The position numbers were made by a program, and so were the translations under genes. Of a DNA stretch of 64,000 nt, positions 49,428-58,563 are shown in pieces. The DNA is from CAMPKL01 sp963817465 (lineage in GTDB: Bacteria; Acidobacteriota; Terriglobia; Bryobacterales; UBA6623): NCBI GenBank assembly GCA_963817465.1, contig CAWFOP010000009.1, forward strand, positions 417,441-481,440. The letters are read 5' to 3'. Each line of letters begins with the position of its first letter. Position 1 is the first letter of the stretch. The notes under the pieces are model-generated. The model was not told where the DNA came from and made no database searches. It saw nothing but the letters and a program-made list of their open reading frames with translations.

Positions 49428-51581
49428 TCATTCCCAATCCTCGACCATCATGAGGTCGCTCGCCTCATTGACTCTCGTGAACAGAACGGATTCCCCATCG
49501 GGCGACGCAGCCAGCCAGAAAAATACATTCGGCCCGAGTGAGACCATTGGCTTCGATCGAAGCGTATCGAAATCGAGGTAGTGCAACACGATGTCACCCG
49601 AATCGGCTTGTTCACGGAGAAAGTAAACACCACGCTCGATGACGGCAAACGCGGACCTGCTCACGGCTTTAAGCACTTGCTCTTCCTTTCCGCCGTCAGA
49701 CGGCATTCGCCACAATGACTGCAAGGGCCTGCGGTTCTTGAAGTAGTAGACAAACCGCCCGTCGGGCGATTCGGCGGGCTGTATGCCGCCGTGGTGCGTT
49801 AACTGGACGGCGTCGCCGCCTTTGACAGGCGTCTTCCAGATCTGTGAATCGCCGGTCTCTCCCCGACGAGAAGTAGATCCACTTGCCGTCGCGGGACCAT
49901 TCCGGCGAACTCCCCGTCTGTTTGGTGATCCTTCTTGGCTGGCCCCCATCGGCATTCACGACGTAGATGTTCCATTGCCCTTCCGCAATCGAATCGAAGA
50001 CGACCTGGCTTCCGTCGGGCGACCAGTCCGGCGAGCCAGCCTCGGGACCGCTGAAGTCTGTGAGCTGCACGGCTTCGGTTCCGTTGCGGTTGGATACCCA
50101 GATCTCGCGACTTCCGGATCGTTCCGACTGGAAGACGACGCGGCGGCCATCTGGAGAGTACTCAGGATGGGCATCGAGGCTTGTCGATGAGACGGGACTC
50201 GCCGCCGGTTCGGGCGGTCTCTGCGCACCGCCAGCGTCGACTTGCCAGATGTCGAAGCGCTGGATCAATCGCTGGTAAGCAAAGCGGTTTCCCTGGCTCG
50301 AAAACGTTGGCGTGAGCGCTTCAGTTCCCGGGAAGGGCATGCGCTGGGGCTCGTTTGCCTCATCCGGGTTTAGCCAACAGAGCGTGTGATCGTCGACGAA
50401 GACGATTGCGTCATCCTGCGGAGTCCATGTCGGGTCTTTGGGCCCAACCTGGCGTGAACGTGATCTGTCGCGGATCTCCTCTGACGCTGTTGTCCGAATC
50501 AAGATCCGCCAAAAATAGGTCGCCGCTGTCTGGTGTGTCAGTCGTACGACGGAATACTAGTCTTTTCCCGTCCTTGGTGATGGCTGGCTCGAAGTCTCCC
50601 CACGCGCCGTTTGGAGGGAATGTCAGCCAACGCTTCTGACCCGACTCGACCGAGATGAGAGCGAGATGAAAGGGGTCGTCTGGAGATTGTTTGTCGGATG
50701 CAATCAGCCACTGCCCGTCAGGAGTCCACGCCAGCCCGTGCTGTAAGTCAGGCGCCAGTAGCCAGCCCGAGATTTCGGCGACCTTGCGCTCCGGCCCTCC
50801 GAGCGGCGAGATCAGCATCAAGGCGTAATGGGACACATCGGTGCGCCGAAGAAAGGCGACAGCCCGGCTGTCGGGAGACCACGCTGGCGAGTAATCCACG
50901 CGGGGATCGTGGGTTAGCTGCTTCGGATTCAACGCGCCCACGAGTTGCACGTAGATGTCGAAATTGTTCTGATCCCTCCCGTTCCAGCTAAAGGCGACTT
51001 GGTTGCCATCGGGGGAGAAGCTCGGTGAGCGTTCGATCCCGGGATAGCTGGTCAGCGGCATCGCCTTCGGAGGTTGTCCGGCAAATGTCGCAGGCCTAGT
51101 ATCGGGCGGCTTGAGCCAGAGCCAGACCAGAATCGCGCACGCGAGGCCGAGCACAGCCCAGAGAACGCCGCGCGTCCGCTCTCCCGTGACTCCGCCGTCA
51201 GGCTTCGGGTCCCCGCCGTCCGCTAGCGCACTCAAGGTCCCAACGGGGTATATGAACCGATACCCCCGCTTCGGTACGGTCTCGACAAATCGCGGCCGGA
51301 TGGCCGAATCGGCGAGAGCCTGGCGGACCTTGTTAACGGCCGTGGCAAGGCTGCGGTCGAAGTCGACGTAGGTGTCGTCCCTTCCAGAGCCGCTCTTGCA
51401 GGTCTTCCTTGGTGACCACCTCACCGGGCTTTTCGAGCAGCACAGCCAGTACTTGGAACGGCTGGTCTTGGAGTTTGATTCGCAGGCCGTTTCGGCGCAG
51501 CTCTCCCGCGGCGAGATCCGCCTCAAAGACCCCGAATCGGATCACGGTGGGACGCTCGGACGACGCGACCGCTCCGGCCAA
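49428..51581 (-). pseudogene. winged-helix (CadC/OmpR-type) regulator with TolB-like propeller, three frameshifts
   Basis: Joined frames give about 715 residues. The N-terminal winged helix is clear (VIRFGVFEADLAAGELRRNG, PFQVLAVLLEKPGEVVTKED, VDFDRSLATAVNKVRQAL, FVETVPKRGYRFI). A single membrane helix (GVLWAVLGLACAILVWLWLK) follows, then a periplasmic WD40/TolB-type propeller with repeats such as SPSFSPDGNQVAFSW, SPAWSPDSRAVAFLR, HPEYSPDGRRVVFQSERSG and SPDWSPDGSQVVFDS. The frame moves at about 51383, 50448 and 49862 (the last at a CCCC run). It would be a membrane-embedded one-component regulator. It lies among other broken genes, so decay is plausible, but single-base errors are not excluded. 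Confidence 0.75.
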
Positions 51582-51603
51582 ATTCTACCGCCTGACCGAT
51601 AGC

Positions 51604-51629
51604 TTGTGATAACGCCCCGCTTATCACAA
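51604..51629 (-). promoter_or_regulatory. inverted repeat upstream of the TolB-type regulator
   Basis: TTGTGATAA (51604-51612) and TTATCACAA (51621-51629) are exact reverse complements around an 8-base GC-rich centre, 23 bases upstream of the regulator's start. The half-site plus two bases, GTGATAACG, recurs at 51717-51725. It is a candidate autoregulatory operator. The TGTGA/TCACA halves recall a CRP site but are 14 rather than 6 bases apart. Confidence 0.45.
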
Positions 51630-51716
51630 TCCGGGCCGCGTGCCCCAAGCCGTTGAATCCGCAGGGCCGACACCCCGGGAGTTTCCCAAAGGCCCGCCAG
51701 GCCGCCGACATTAGTG

Positions 51717-51732
51717 GTGATAACGATCGCTA
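51717..51732 (-). promoter_or_regulatory. second copy of GTGATAACG, imperfect palindrome
   Basis: GTGATAACGATCGCTATC: the core GATAACGATCGCTATC is a near-perfect palindrome and shares nine bases with the inverted repeat at 51604. The two sites are 111 bases apart. Confidence 0.35.
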
Positions 51733-52020
51733 TCCGCCGCCGATCAGCGATCCCAAAGCGGAGAAGCGCGCCCAAGAACCGATCCTTAAAGCGAAGGAGC
51801 TCAAAGCAAGTCTCAACTTGAGACGTACAAGAGCGCTTGTCGCTGCTCGTATGGACGCGAGGTCATATGACCGTTGATGATGGATTGCCGTGAACCCGAG
51901 CTGAGTCCATCCTCATGACGAAGGCTTTTCGCCATGACCCGCGCCCGACCCGCCGGCGCCCGTACTCTTGTCTGCCGCTTCTTAGGCCCATCGCAACTGT
52001 TAGGCTTAGACTCTTGAGCG

Positions 52021-53088
52021 ATGAGAACGTCACTCGCCATCGTGGGGTTCTGCGTGACGCTCGCGGCGCAGACGGCACCCCCAGGCTACGCGTCGGCCGT
52101 CAAGCTGCAGCAGGCCGGCCACTTCGAAGCCGCGGCCGCCGCCTATCGCAGTTATTTGAAGACCGACCCCGGACGGCCCGAAGCCCTCACGAACCTCGGC
52201 GTCGTTCTGTCTGCCCTAGGCCGCTTTGACGAGGCGGTCGAAGCCTACAACGAGGCCTTAAAGCGAGCTCCCGGACACGAAGGCATTCTGCGAAACCGAG
52301 CGCTTGCGCTTTACAAGTCAGGCCAGTTGGCCGAGGCCTCCTCTGAATTCGACGATCTGCGCGCACGGTCCCCGGCCGACGTGAGCCTCGCCGTCTTAGC
52401 GGCGGATTGCCACTCTCAACTTGGTCAGAATGAGCAAGTCATCGAGATCCTCGAGCCGCTGGCGGATACGAATTCGGACAACCTTGCGTTAGCCTTCCTG
52501 CTTGGAGCAGCGTTGATCCGGGCGGACCGCGTCGCTAAAGGCCGCTCGCTCGTCGACAAGATTTTGAGACAGGGCGAGTCTCCGGAGGCGCACATCATTG
52601 TTGGGCTGACCTACGTGCAGGCGAAGGAATTTGCGAAAGCAAAATCCGAGTTCCAGCGTGCAATCGCCTTGAACCCCGATCTGCCGGGTCTGCATTCTCT
52701 GTTGGGTAAGACGTTACTCGAATTGAACGAGCGAGACGCCGCCCAAGAGGCCTTCCGCGCGGAGCTAGAACAGAACCCGCTCGACTACGACGCGAATTTC
52801 TTCCTGGGCGTCCGCTTGCGCGAAGACGGCGACTCCGAGGCGGCGCTTGACCATCTTCGGACAGCGGTGCGGTTGCGTCCTCGAGCGCTGGAGGCCGCAT
52901 ATCAAGCGGCGTTGGCCGAGATGGCGTTGAAGCGCTATGAAGAGGCTCGCCAAACCCTTGAGGAGATCGTCGAGGTTTCGCCCGAATTCAAGGAAGCTCA
53001 CGTATCTCTCGCGACTGTATACTTCCGCCTTGGCCGCAAAGAGGACGCGGAACGTGAGCGTGGGATGGCGCTGGATGCGCAGCGCTAG
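52021..53088 (+). CDS. secreted TPR-repeat protein
   Basis: 355 residues with a short signal peptide (RTSLAIVGFCVTLAAQ) and about eight or nine tetratricopeptide repeats covering almost all of the rest (GHFEAAAAAYRSYLKTDPGRPEALTNLG; GRFDEAVEAYNEALKRAPGH; KEFAKAKSEFQRAIALNPD; ERDAAQEAFRAELEQNPLD; KRYEEARQTLEEIVEVSPE are cited in part). It provides a protein-binding scaffold in the periplasm. The downstream FG-GAP/ASPIC gene starts before this one stops (overlap 53075-53088), so the two are translationally coupled and probably work together. Confidence 0.86.
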   Translation: MRTSLAIVGFCVTLAAQTAPPGYASAVKLQQAGHFEAAAAAYRSYLKTDPGRPEALTNLGVVLSALGRFDEAVEAYNEALKRAPGHEGILRNRALALYKSGQLAEASSEFDDLRARSPADVSLAVLAADCHSQLGQNEQVIEILEPLADTNSDNLALAFLLGAALIRADRVAKGRSLVDKILRQGESPEAHIIVGLTYVQAKEFAKAKSEFQRAIALNPDLPGLHSLLGKTLLELNERDAAQEAFRAELEQNPLDYDANFFLGVRLREDGDSEAALDHLRTAVRLRPRALEAAYQAALAEMALKRYEEARQTLEEIVEVSPEFKEAHVSLATVYFRLGRKEDAERERGMALDAQR

Positions 53089-54745
53089 CGCTGGTCCGCT
53101 GTTTGCGGCGGCGTTGCTCGCCACGGCAAGCGCTCTCGCTCAGCAAGCTCCCTTTATCGAGGTCCCCGCCGATCAAAGCGGAATCGACTGGGTGCACGAC
53201 AACGCGCGCAGCGAGGCCCGCCGCCTTCCGGAATCGTTGGGTCCGGGCGTCGCAATCTTCGACTACGACCTCGACGGCGACCAAGACATCTATTTCGTCA
53301 ATTCCGGTCCGAGCGACTTTTTCTCACCCGGAGAAGGCGTCGAGAGCGCACTGTATCGCAACGACGGCGGCTGGCGCTTCACCAATGTCACGGCGGCAGC
53401 CGGCGTCCAAGGGAACACTTTCGGCATGGGCGCCGCCGCCGCCGATTACGACTCGGACGGCGACGTGGATCTGCTGGTCACCGCCTACGGGCCGCTGCGC
53501 CTTTATCGCAACGAAGGCGACGGGACCTTTCGCGACGTGGCGAAAGAGGCCGGCGTCGCCTATGACGGCTGGACGACCTCGGCCGTTTGGTTCGACTTTG
53601 ACGCCGACGGCGATCTGGATTTATTCATCTGCAGCTTCGTCAAGTATCAGGCGGATAACTCCGTTGATTGCGGCGTCAACAAACTAGGCAAACGGTTCTA
53701 TTGCATTCCGAAGCTGTTCGAGCCGACTCCGAGTTTGCTGTTCGAAAACGTCGGCGGCGGAAACTTTCGGCGCGCCGACAAAGGGACGGCGATCGAAAAG
53801 GCGCTGGGCAAAGCCCTCGGCGTCGTCGCGGCGGACGTCAACGCGGACCGCCGCCTCGATTTGTTCGTTGCCAACGACACCGTCCAGAACTTTCTCTTCC
53901 TCAATCGCGGCGGAGGCAAGTGGGACGAAGTGGGTCTTTTTGCGGAAGTGGCCTATTCGTCCGACGGCCGCGCTCGCTCGGGCATGGGCGTCGATGCGGC
54001 CGACATCGACGCCGACGGCCAGGTCGAGCTTTTCGTGGCGAACGTCGACGGCGAGGTCTTTTCGCTCTACCGCAACAACGGCGACGAAACCTTCACTGAT
54101 GTCGCCCGCGCCAACGGCGTCGCGGATTCGACGCGGTATCTGAGTGGCTGGGGCCTGCGCTTCTTCGACTACGACAACGACTGCGACCAAGACCTCATAT
54201 TGGCCAATGGACACCCGGATGACATGGTGGAAGCCCAGCGCGCCCGCGTGGCGTACCGCGAGCCCTTGCTGCTGTTCCGAAACGACGGCGGCCTTCTCGC
54301 GGATGTGAGCGCATCGTCAGGTCCGCTGTTCAAACAGAGCTACGCGGCACGAGGTCTTGCCGTGGGAGATCTCGATAACGATGGCAGGCTCGATTTCGTC
54401 GTCGGCGTCAACGGCGAAGCCCCGGTCGTCGCGCGGAATCAGACCCCGGAGCGGAATTGGGTCGGCCTGAAGTTGGAAGGCTCGGCGGCGAACCGCGACG
54501 GGGTCGGCGCGGTCATCCGCTGGTCGTCCGGAGGCATCGTGCGCGCGCGGCAAAAGACGGCGGGCGGAAGCTATCTCTCGTCACACGATTCGCGAGAGGT
54601 TCTGGGCGTTTGCGGTGATGCGCTCGACTGGGTCGAGGTCGAGTGGCCGGCGCCGGGCCGGCGCATCGAGCGCTTCGTCGACCTCGGGCTGAACCGCTAC
54701 CAAGTCTTGCGCGAGGGAGGCGGCGAGGCGCGCCCGCAGCCTTAG
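53075..54745 (+). CDS. secreted FG-GAP (VCBS) repeat / ASPIC-UnbV (CRTAC1-like) protein
   Basis: 556 residues from ATG 53075, which yields a signal peptide (AGPLFAAALLATASALAQQ). Seven calcium-binding-like repeats of the FG-GAP/VCBS type follow, each with a D-x-D-x-D-G-x-x-D core: DYDLDGDQDIYFVN, DYDSDGDVDLLVT, DFDADGDLDLFIC, DVNADRRLDLFVAN, DIDADGQVELFVAN, DYDNDCDQDLILAN and DLDNDGRLDFVVG. The C-terminal ASPIC/UnbV domain (residues about 465-550) contains NWVGLKLEGSAANRDGVGA and YLSSHDSREVLGVCG. These proteins are presumed extracellular beta-propellers that bind glycans or proteins; they are abundant in Solibacter. Coupled to the TPR gene. Confidence 0.88.
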   Translation: MRSASAGPLFAAALLATASALAQQAPFIEVPADQSGIDWVHDNARSEARRLPESLGPGVAIFDYDLDGDQDIYFVNSGPSDFFSPGEGVESALYRNDGGWRFTNVTAAAGVQGNTFGMGAAAADYDSDGDVDLLVTAYGPLRLYRNEGDGTFRDVAKEAGVAYDGWTTSAVWFDFDADGDLDLFICSFVKYQADNSVDCGVNKLGKRFYCIPKLFEPTPSLLFENVGGGNFRRADKGTAIEKALGKALGVVAADVNADRRLDLFVANDTVQNFLFLNRGGGKWDEVGLFAEVAYSSDGRARSGMGVDAADIDADGQVELFVANVDGEVFSLYRNNGDETFTDVARANGVADSTRYLSGWGLRFFDYDNDCDQDLILANGHPDDMVEAQRARVAYREPLLLFRNDGGLLADVSASSGPLFKQSYAARGLAVGDLDNDGRLDFVVGVNGEAPVVARNQTPERNWVGLKLEGSAANRDGVGAVIRWSSGGIVRARQKTAGGSYLSSHDSREVLGVCGDALDWVEVEWPAPGRRIERFVDLGLNRYQVLREGGGEARPQP

Positions 54746-54754
54746 TCCGAAGAG

Positions 54755-54783
54755 GCGGGGCCCCTGAAACGTCGGGGCCCCGC
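54755..54783. terminator. bidirectional hairpin between convergent genes
   Basis: Perfect 10-bp GC stem (GCGGGGCCCC / GGGGCCCCGC) with a 9-base loop, between the stop of the ASPIC gene (+) and the stop of the TonB receptor (-). There is no long T-tract on either side, so it may act as a Rho-assisted or weak intrinsic terminator for both. Confidence 0.6.
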
Positions 54784-54796
54784 GGGGTTCGGTTCG

Positions 54797-57700
54797 TTAG
54801 AAGTAGAACTTGATCGCCAGTTGGATGATGCGCTTGCCGATCTTGTTGTCGGTATAGCCGAACCGCGAGTTTGTCTGCTCGCCCGCCTGATTGAAGTTCA
54901 GGTTCAAGTTGCTGTCTCCGGGCAAGAACGTCCACAGCGGGTGGTTGAGGAAGTTGTATGCCGAGAACCGGAACTGCAGCCGCCGGCTTTCGTCGATGTT
55001 GAAGTTCTTGAAGAACGACAGATCGTGGTTGATGAGCGCTGGGCTGCGCAAATAGGGGAAGATGATGTCCCCATTGTGGCCCGGCGTGGGCGGCGCGAAG
55101 CAAGCGCCGTTGATGAACTGCTGAGCGCCCAGACCCTCGCGCGGATCGCAGGTCAGGAAAGGCTGCGCCCGAACATTGGGCGTACCGGTGATGGCCGTCT
55201 GCTGCAGCGCCGATCCGTCGGCCAGGAAGCCGGCGATCTCGAAGTTCGAGGTGTCGTTCGACGCCAGCTCCACGCCGCTCGACGCCGTCGTGATGCCCGA
55301 AATCTGCCAGCCGTTCGCCGCGCCGCGGACGAACGCGTTCGAGCCCTTGACGAGCTTCCCGAGCTCCCAGTTGTAGGCCAGGCTGAAGATGTGCGTGCGG
55401 TCGATCTCGAGCACGCCGTAGTTTAGGTCGCGGTTCGTGCCGTCGGCCTGCGAGGCGCCGTTGTTGCGGATGCCGAGCACCTTCGAGAAGGTGTACGACG
55501 CTTGAATGTTGAAGTTGCCGGCTTGCTTGCGGATCGATGTCTGCAGCGAATGGTAGTTCGAGTAGAAGTCCTGCCGGATGACGTTGATGTCGCTATAGAG
55601 CTGGTAGGGTCGGAAGAGCTGAGAATTAGCGTTCGGCGTATCCAGCATCGCCCCGACCGGTACTGCGTTGGCGTTGCGCACCACTCCGCCGTTGAGCAGC
55701 TTGCGGCTGGCGTTGCCGACGTAAGCGGCGGTGAAGAGCACCCGCTCAGGCAGCCGCCGGGCGACCTCGAAGCTCCAGTTGTAGCTGGTCGGCTTGTTGT
55801 CGTCGTTCGGGTCGACCACCGTCAAGCTGGTGCGGCCCAACTCGGCCGGGGAGATGGCGTCCACTTCGCTGGCCAAGCCCGGGGCGCCGGTGTTGGTGCT
55901 GCGCTGCCCGGCCGCTATGGCGTAGGAGCCCGCGCAGCACGTCGGCGTGTTGAAGCGGAACACGCCCGCGCCGCCGCGCAGGATGGTCTTGCCGCCGCCG
56001 AGATCCCAGGCGAAACCGAGCCGCGGCTGCACGAACAACGACCGCGTTGCAAAACCGCCTTTGGGCACCGACGAGTCGATGGCGTTATAGCGGAAGCCCG
56101 TCAGATCGGCGAAGCTGGCGGTCGGGTCGTATTTGCTCGGATCGAAGACGCCGAAGCCGAGCTGCGCGTCGCCGACGTCGCGCCAGGGCTCGAGACGGCT
56201 CAACCGTACGCCGTACTCGAACGTGAAGCTGGGCGACATCTTCCAGGAGTCCTGCAGGTAGCCCTCCCAAACGTTGTAGGCCTGCGTCACGTCGGCGTTG
56301 ATGTTGTTCTCGGCATAGCGCTGGTAGATGCCCAGGGCCAGGTCGGAGTATGCGTTGCCGCTGGTCAAGCCATGATTCGGCTGGAACGTGTAGGTTCCCT
56401 GCGAGGCCCCGGAGTCCGGCTGATCCTGGCGGATCTGTTGCCAGTAGAAGCCGAATTTCATCGAGTGGCTCCCCCTGAACCAGGACAGGTTGTCGGCGGC
56501 GGAGGTGAGCCACTTGGTGGCGTTGTAGACGGGATCGAAGCCGCCGCGATTGAACAAGACGGCGCCGCTGCGGTTGATGGTCAGGTTCGGGACCTGGGTG
56601 ACGCCGTTGTCGTAAATGCCTTCCACCGGCAGACCGATGGCGGAGCGCGAGGCGGCGTCCGGATCTTCCAACCGATTGGGGAAGTTGATGAACGTGAACC
56701 CGAAGATGAACTCGTTCGTCATCGTCGGGCTGAATGTGTTGATCAAGCTGGCGGAAATCGACTGCGAAACGTTGTCGCCCACCACATTCGTCGGATACGG
56801 CACTGACGTGCCGCTACGGCCCCACAGTTGTACCGGAAAGTTCTGAGTCTCCTTCTGTCGGTTATAGCGAACGAACAGCCGGGTGTAGTCGCTGATGTTC
56901 AGATCAACGCGGCTGTTCCACTGGTACATCGGCTGATCGAGAACCAACGCGTCGACGTAGTTGAAGCCCTCGGTCTGCAGGGGATTGACGTTGGCGTCGG
57001 GCAGCAGCTTCTGCAGCGCCAGTCCGCGCGGATCCAGCCGGCTCTGCGGAATGATGCCGTTCGGCAGCGTCTCGCCGTCGAGAGTGATGTCGGTGACCTG
57101 CGCGTCGGGGCTGCGCAGAGATTGCAGATAGGCGCTGTTCGAGAAGTCGCCCTGCCGCATGGCGGCGTCCGGCACGACGGCATTCAGCACGCCCGTGTCG
57201 ATGCGCTGCTTGTAGAACTCGAAGCCGGTGAAGAAGAATAGCTTCGTCTTATCCTCGTTGAAGCCCTTCCACGAGACCGGGCCGCCGATATTGCCGCCGG
57301 GGAATTGGTAGCGATTCTTCGGCCGCTCTTGGCCGGCGCGGTTCAGCGCCCATTCGTTGGCGTTCATGCGATAGTCGCGCAGGTAATAGTACGCTCCGCC
57401 GTGGAAATCCTTGCCGCCGCCCTTGGTAACCGCGTTCATCACAACCGGTCCCTTGGCGTGCTCGGCCGAGTACGTGCCGGTCAGCACCTTGAATTCCTGC
57501 ATCATGTCGACGTTCGGGTTTACCGGCGTGGCGCAGTTGCAGCCGGGATCTGCCGTATTTGCGCCGTCGGTGACGATGTCCATCGCGTTGCCGCGCTGAC
57601 CGTTGGCCGAAAAGTAGCCTAACGCCGATTGCTGGCCGCCGTCGCCGTTGCCGTTGATGCCGATGTTTTCGCCGCTGAAGGCCGGCTTGTTTTGCAGGCC

Positions 57701-58234
57701 CGCGCCGGTCGGCGCCATGCCTGGGATGATCTTGATGAACTCGGCGGCGCTCCGACCCACGACTGCCAGACTCTGCAACTGTTCGGCGGTGACTGTCGTC
57801 GATTGCTCGCCCGAGTCGACGGGCGTGATCGTATCCATCTCGCCCGTGACGGTCACGGTCTCGGTCGTCGACCCAATTTGCATGACCAGGTCGGACAGAT
57901 TCCGCTTGTCCCCCGGCCGGAATACGATATTCGTCCGTTCGAGCACGCTGAAGCCTTCAGCGGTCACGCGAATCGTATAGGTGCCCGCGAACACGCCGGC
58001 AACGGTGAAATAGCCTTGTTCGTTGGTCTGCGTCCGCAGGGAAGTGCCGGACGCATCGTTGACGAGGACGACTTCCGCACCCGGGATGACCGCCCCGGAC
58101 TCGTCCTCTACGGTGCCCGTAAGGGACCCGGTGATTTGCTGCCCGCTGACCGTGGCCGGCCCGGCGAAGACCATGACGACCGCCAAGAGGGCGGTCGTCA
58201 GAAGCGCGAAGCGCTCCGACGTGAGAGAGTTCAC
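54797..58234 (-). CDS. Oar-like TonB-dependent receptor (copy 1)
   Basis: Outer-membrane active transporter. I choose GTG 58234: AAGGAG lies 10 bases upstream and the product then starts with a signal peptide (FALLTTALLAVVMVFAGPATVSGQQ); the frame is open another 35 codons but without such signals. 1145 residues: carboxypeptidase-regulatory-like domain (about 33-115; GTVEDESGAVIPGAEVVLVN, GYFTVAGVFAGTYTIRVTAEGF), a plug domain (about 125-300; AEFIKIIPGMAP, DIVTDGANTADPGCNCATPV) and a large beta barrel ending with the terminal aromatic (LAIKFYF). Strongly similar to the next receptor. The ligand is unknown; oligosaccharide uptake is a common inference for this family. Confidence 0.92.
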   Translation of the reverse strand: MNSLTSERFALLTTALLAVVMVFAGPATVSGQQITGSLTGTVEDESGAVIPGAEVVLVNDASGTSLRTQTNEQGYFTVAGVFAGTYTIRVTAEGFSVLERTNIVFRPGDKRNLSDLVMQIGSTTETVTVTGEMDTITPVDSGEQSTTVTAEQLQSLAVVGRSAAEFIKIIPGMAPTGAGLQNKPAFSGENIGINGNGDGGQQSALGYFSANGQRGNAMDIVTDGANTADPGCNCATPVNPNVDMMQEFKVLTGTYSAEHAKGPVVMNAVTKGGGKDFHGGAYYYLRDYRMNANEWALNRAGQERPKNRYQFPGGNIGGPVSWKGFNEDKTKLFFFTGFEFYKQRIDTGVLNAVVPDAAMRQGDFSNSAYLQSLRSPDAQVTDITLDGETLPNGIIPQSRLDPRGLALQKLLPDANVNPLQTEGFNYVDALVLDQPMYQWNSRVDLNISDYTRLFVRYNRQKETQNFPVQLWGRSGTSVPYPTNVVGDNVSQSISASLINTFSPTMTNEFIFGFTFINFPNRLEDPDAASRSAIGLPVEGIYDNGVTQVPNLTINRSGAVLFNRGGFDPVYNATKWLTSAADNLSWFRGSHSMKFGFYWQQIRQDQPDSGASQGTYTFQPNHGLTSGNAYSDLALGIYQRYAENNINADVTQAYNVWEGYLQDSWKMSPSFTFEYGVRLSRLEPWRDVGDAQLGFGVFDPSKYDPTASFADLTGFRYNAIDSSVPKGGFATRSLFVQPRLGFAWDLGGGKTILRGGAGVFRFNTPTCCAGSYAIAAGQRSTNTGAPGLASEVDAISPAELGRTSLTVVDPNDDNKPTSYNWSFEVARRLPERVLFTAAYVGNASRKLLNGGVVRNANAVPVGAMLDTPNANSQLFRPYQLYSDINVIRQDFYSNYHSLQTSIRKQAGNFNIQASYTFSKVLGIRNNGASQADGTNRDLNYGVLEIDRTHIFSLAYNWELGKLVKGSNAFVRGAANGWQISGITTASSGVELASNDTSNFEIAGFLADGSALQQTAITGTPNVRAQPFLTCDPREGLGAQQFINGACFAPPTPGHNGDIIFPYLRSPALINHDLSFFKNFNIDESRRLQFRFSAYNFLNHPLWTFLPGDSNLNLNFNQAGEQTNSRFGYTDNKIGKRIIQLAIKFYF

Positions 58235-58439
58235 AGTGCAATTACTCCTTGACACGGCTTCAAGACCGCGACTTTCGGTTCCCGAGACGTGCATCCGGAC
58301 ATGAAAGGCGGCCCGCTCGCCAAAGAGCGTCCAGCCCAAACTGCGACCTGTTCGCCGAGTGCTACCCCCAAAATCGGCTCCCGCAACTCAAGATGTGCGA
58401 GATCCGCCTCGAAAAACCCAGGCTATAATCAGTCAGCGA

Positions 58440-58453
58440 AGCGCCTAGGCGCT
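58440..58453. promoter_or_regulatory. 14-bp perfect palindrome in the copy-1 receptor promoter region
   Basis: AGCGCCTAGGCGCT, 206 bases upstream of the GTG start of receptor copy 1 and overlapping a possible promoter. A palindrome of this size at such a place is a candidate repressor or activator site. No second copy was noticed. Confidence 0.3.
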
Positions 58454-58514
58454 ATCCCCTCGATCGGCTATATTCGGTCAAGAAAATCTGTATATCGCTC
58501 GTTTTGCCAACAAA

Positions 58515-58538
58515 AAGGCGGCCTTTTCGGGCCGCCTT
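58515..58538 (-). terminator. intrinsic terminator of receptor copy 2
   Basis: 9-bp stem AAGGCGGCC / GGCCGCCTT with a 6-base loop; read on the minus strand it is followed by TTTTTG. It lies 26 bases beyond the stop of the copy-2 gene. Confidence 0.8.
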
Positions 58539-58563
58539 CGAACAAGTAAATGTCGCAGTGGCT

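Larger units (their letters stand above)
51582..52020 (+). other. divergent 439-base spacer
   Basis: No gene supported. It separates the broken regulator from the TPR gene and holds the repeat pair described at 51604-51629 and 51717-51732. The stretch 51780-52010 has short open frames only. Confidence 0.5.
58235..58563 (-). other. spacer between the two receptor genes
   Basis: No gene. It contains the Shine-Dalgarno of copy 1 (58245-58250), a 14-bp palindrome (58440-58453) and the terminator of copy 2 (58515-58538). A weak sigma-70-like pair on the minus strand (TTGACC near 58475-58480, then GGATAG about 18 bases on) may be the promoter of copy 1. The terminator suggests that the two receptors are transcribed separately. 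Confidence 0.5.

Noticed and set aside
51604..51629. CRP/FNR-type binding site
   Set aside because: TGTGA and TCACA halves are 14 bases apart instead of 6; kept only as a generic inverted repeat.
45154..52020. attR copy of the tRNA-Gln 3' end
   Set aside because: I looked for GTTCGAGTCC...CTCCCAGCCA downstream to 52 kb by eye and did not find it; the far boundary of the element is therefore unknown.
55502..56806. 434-codon open frame antisense to the first TonB receptor
   Set aside because: Shadow of the receptor; an equivalent frame appears opposite the second receptor, as expected from the duplication.
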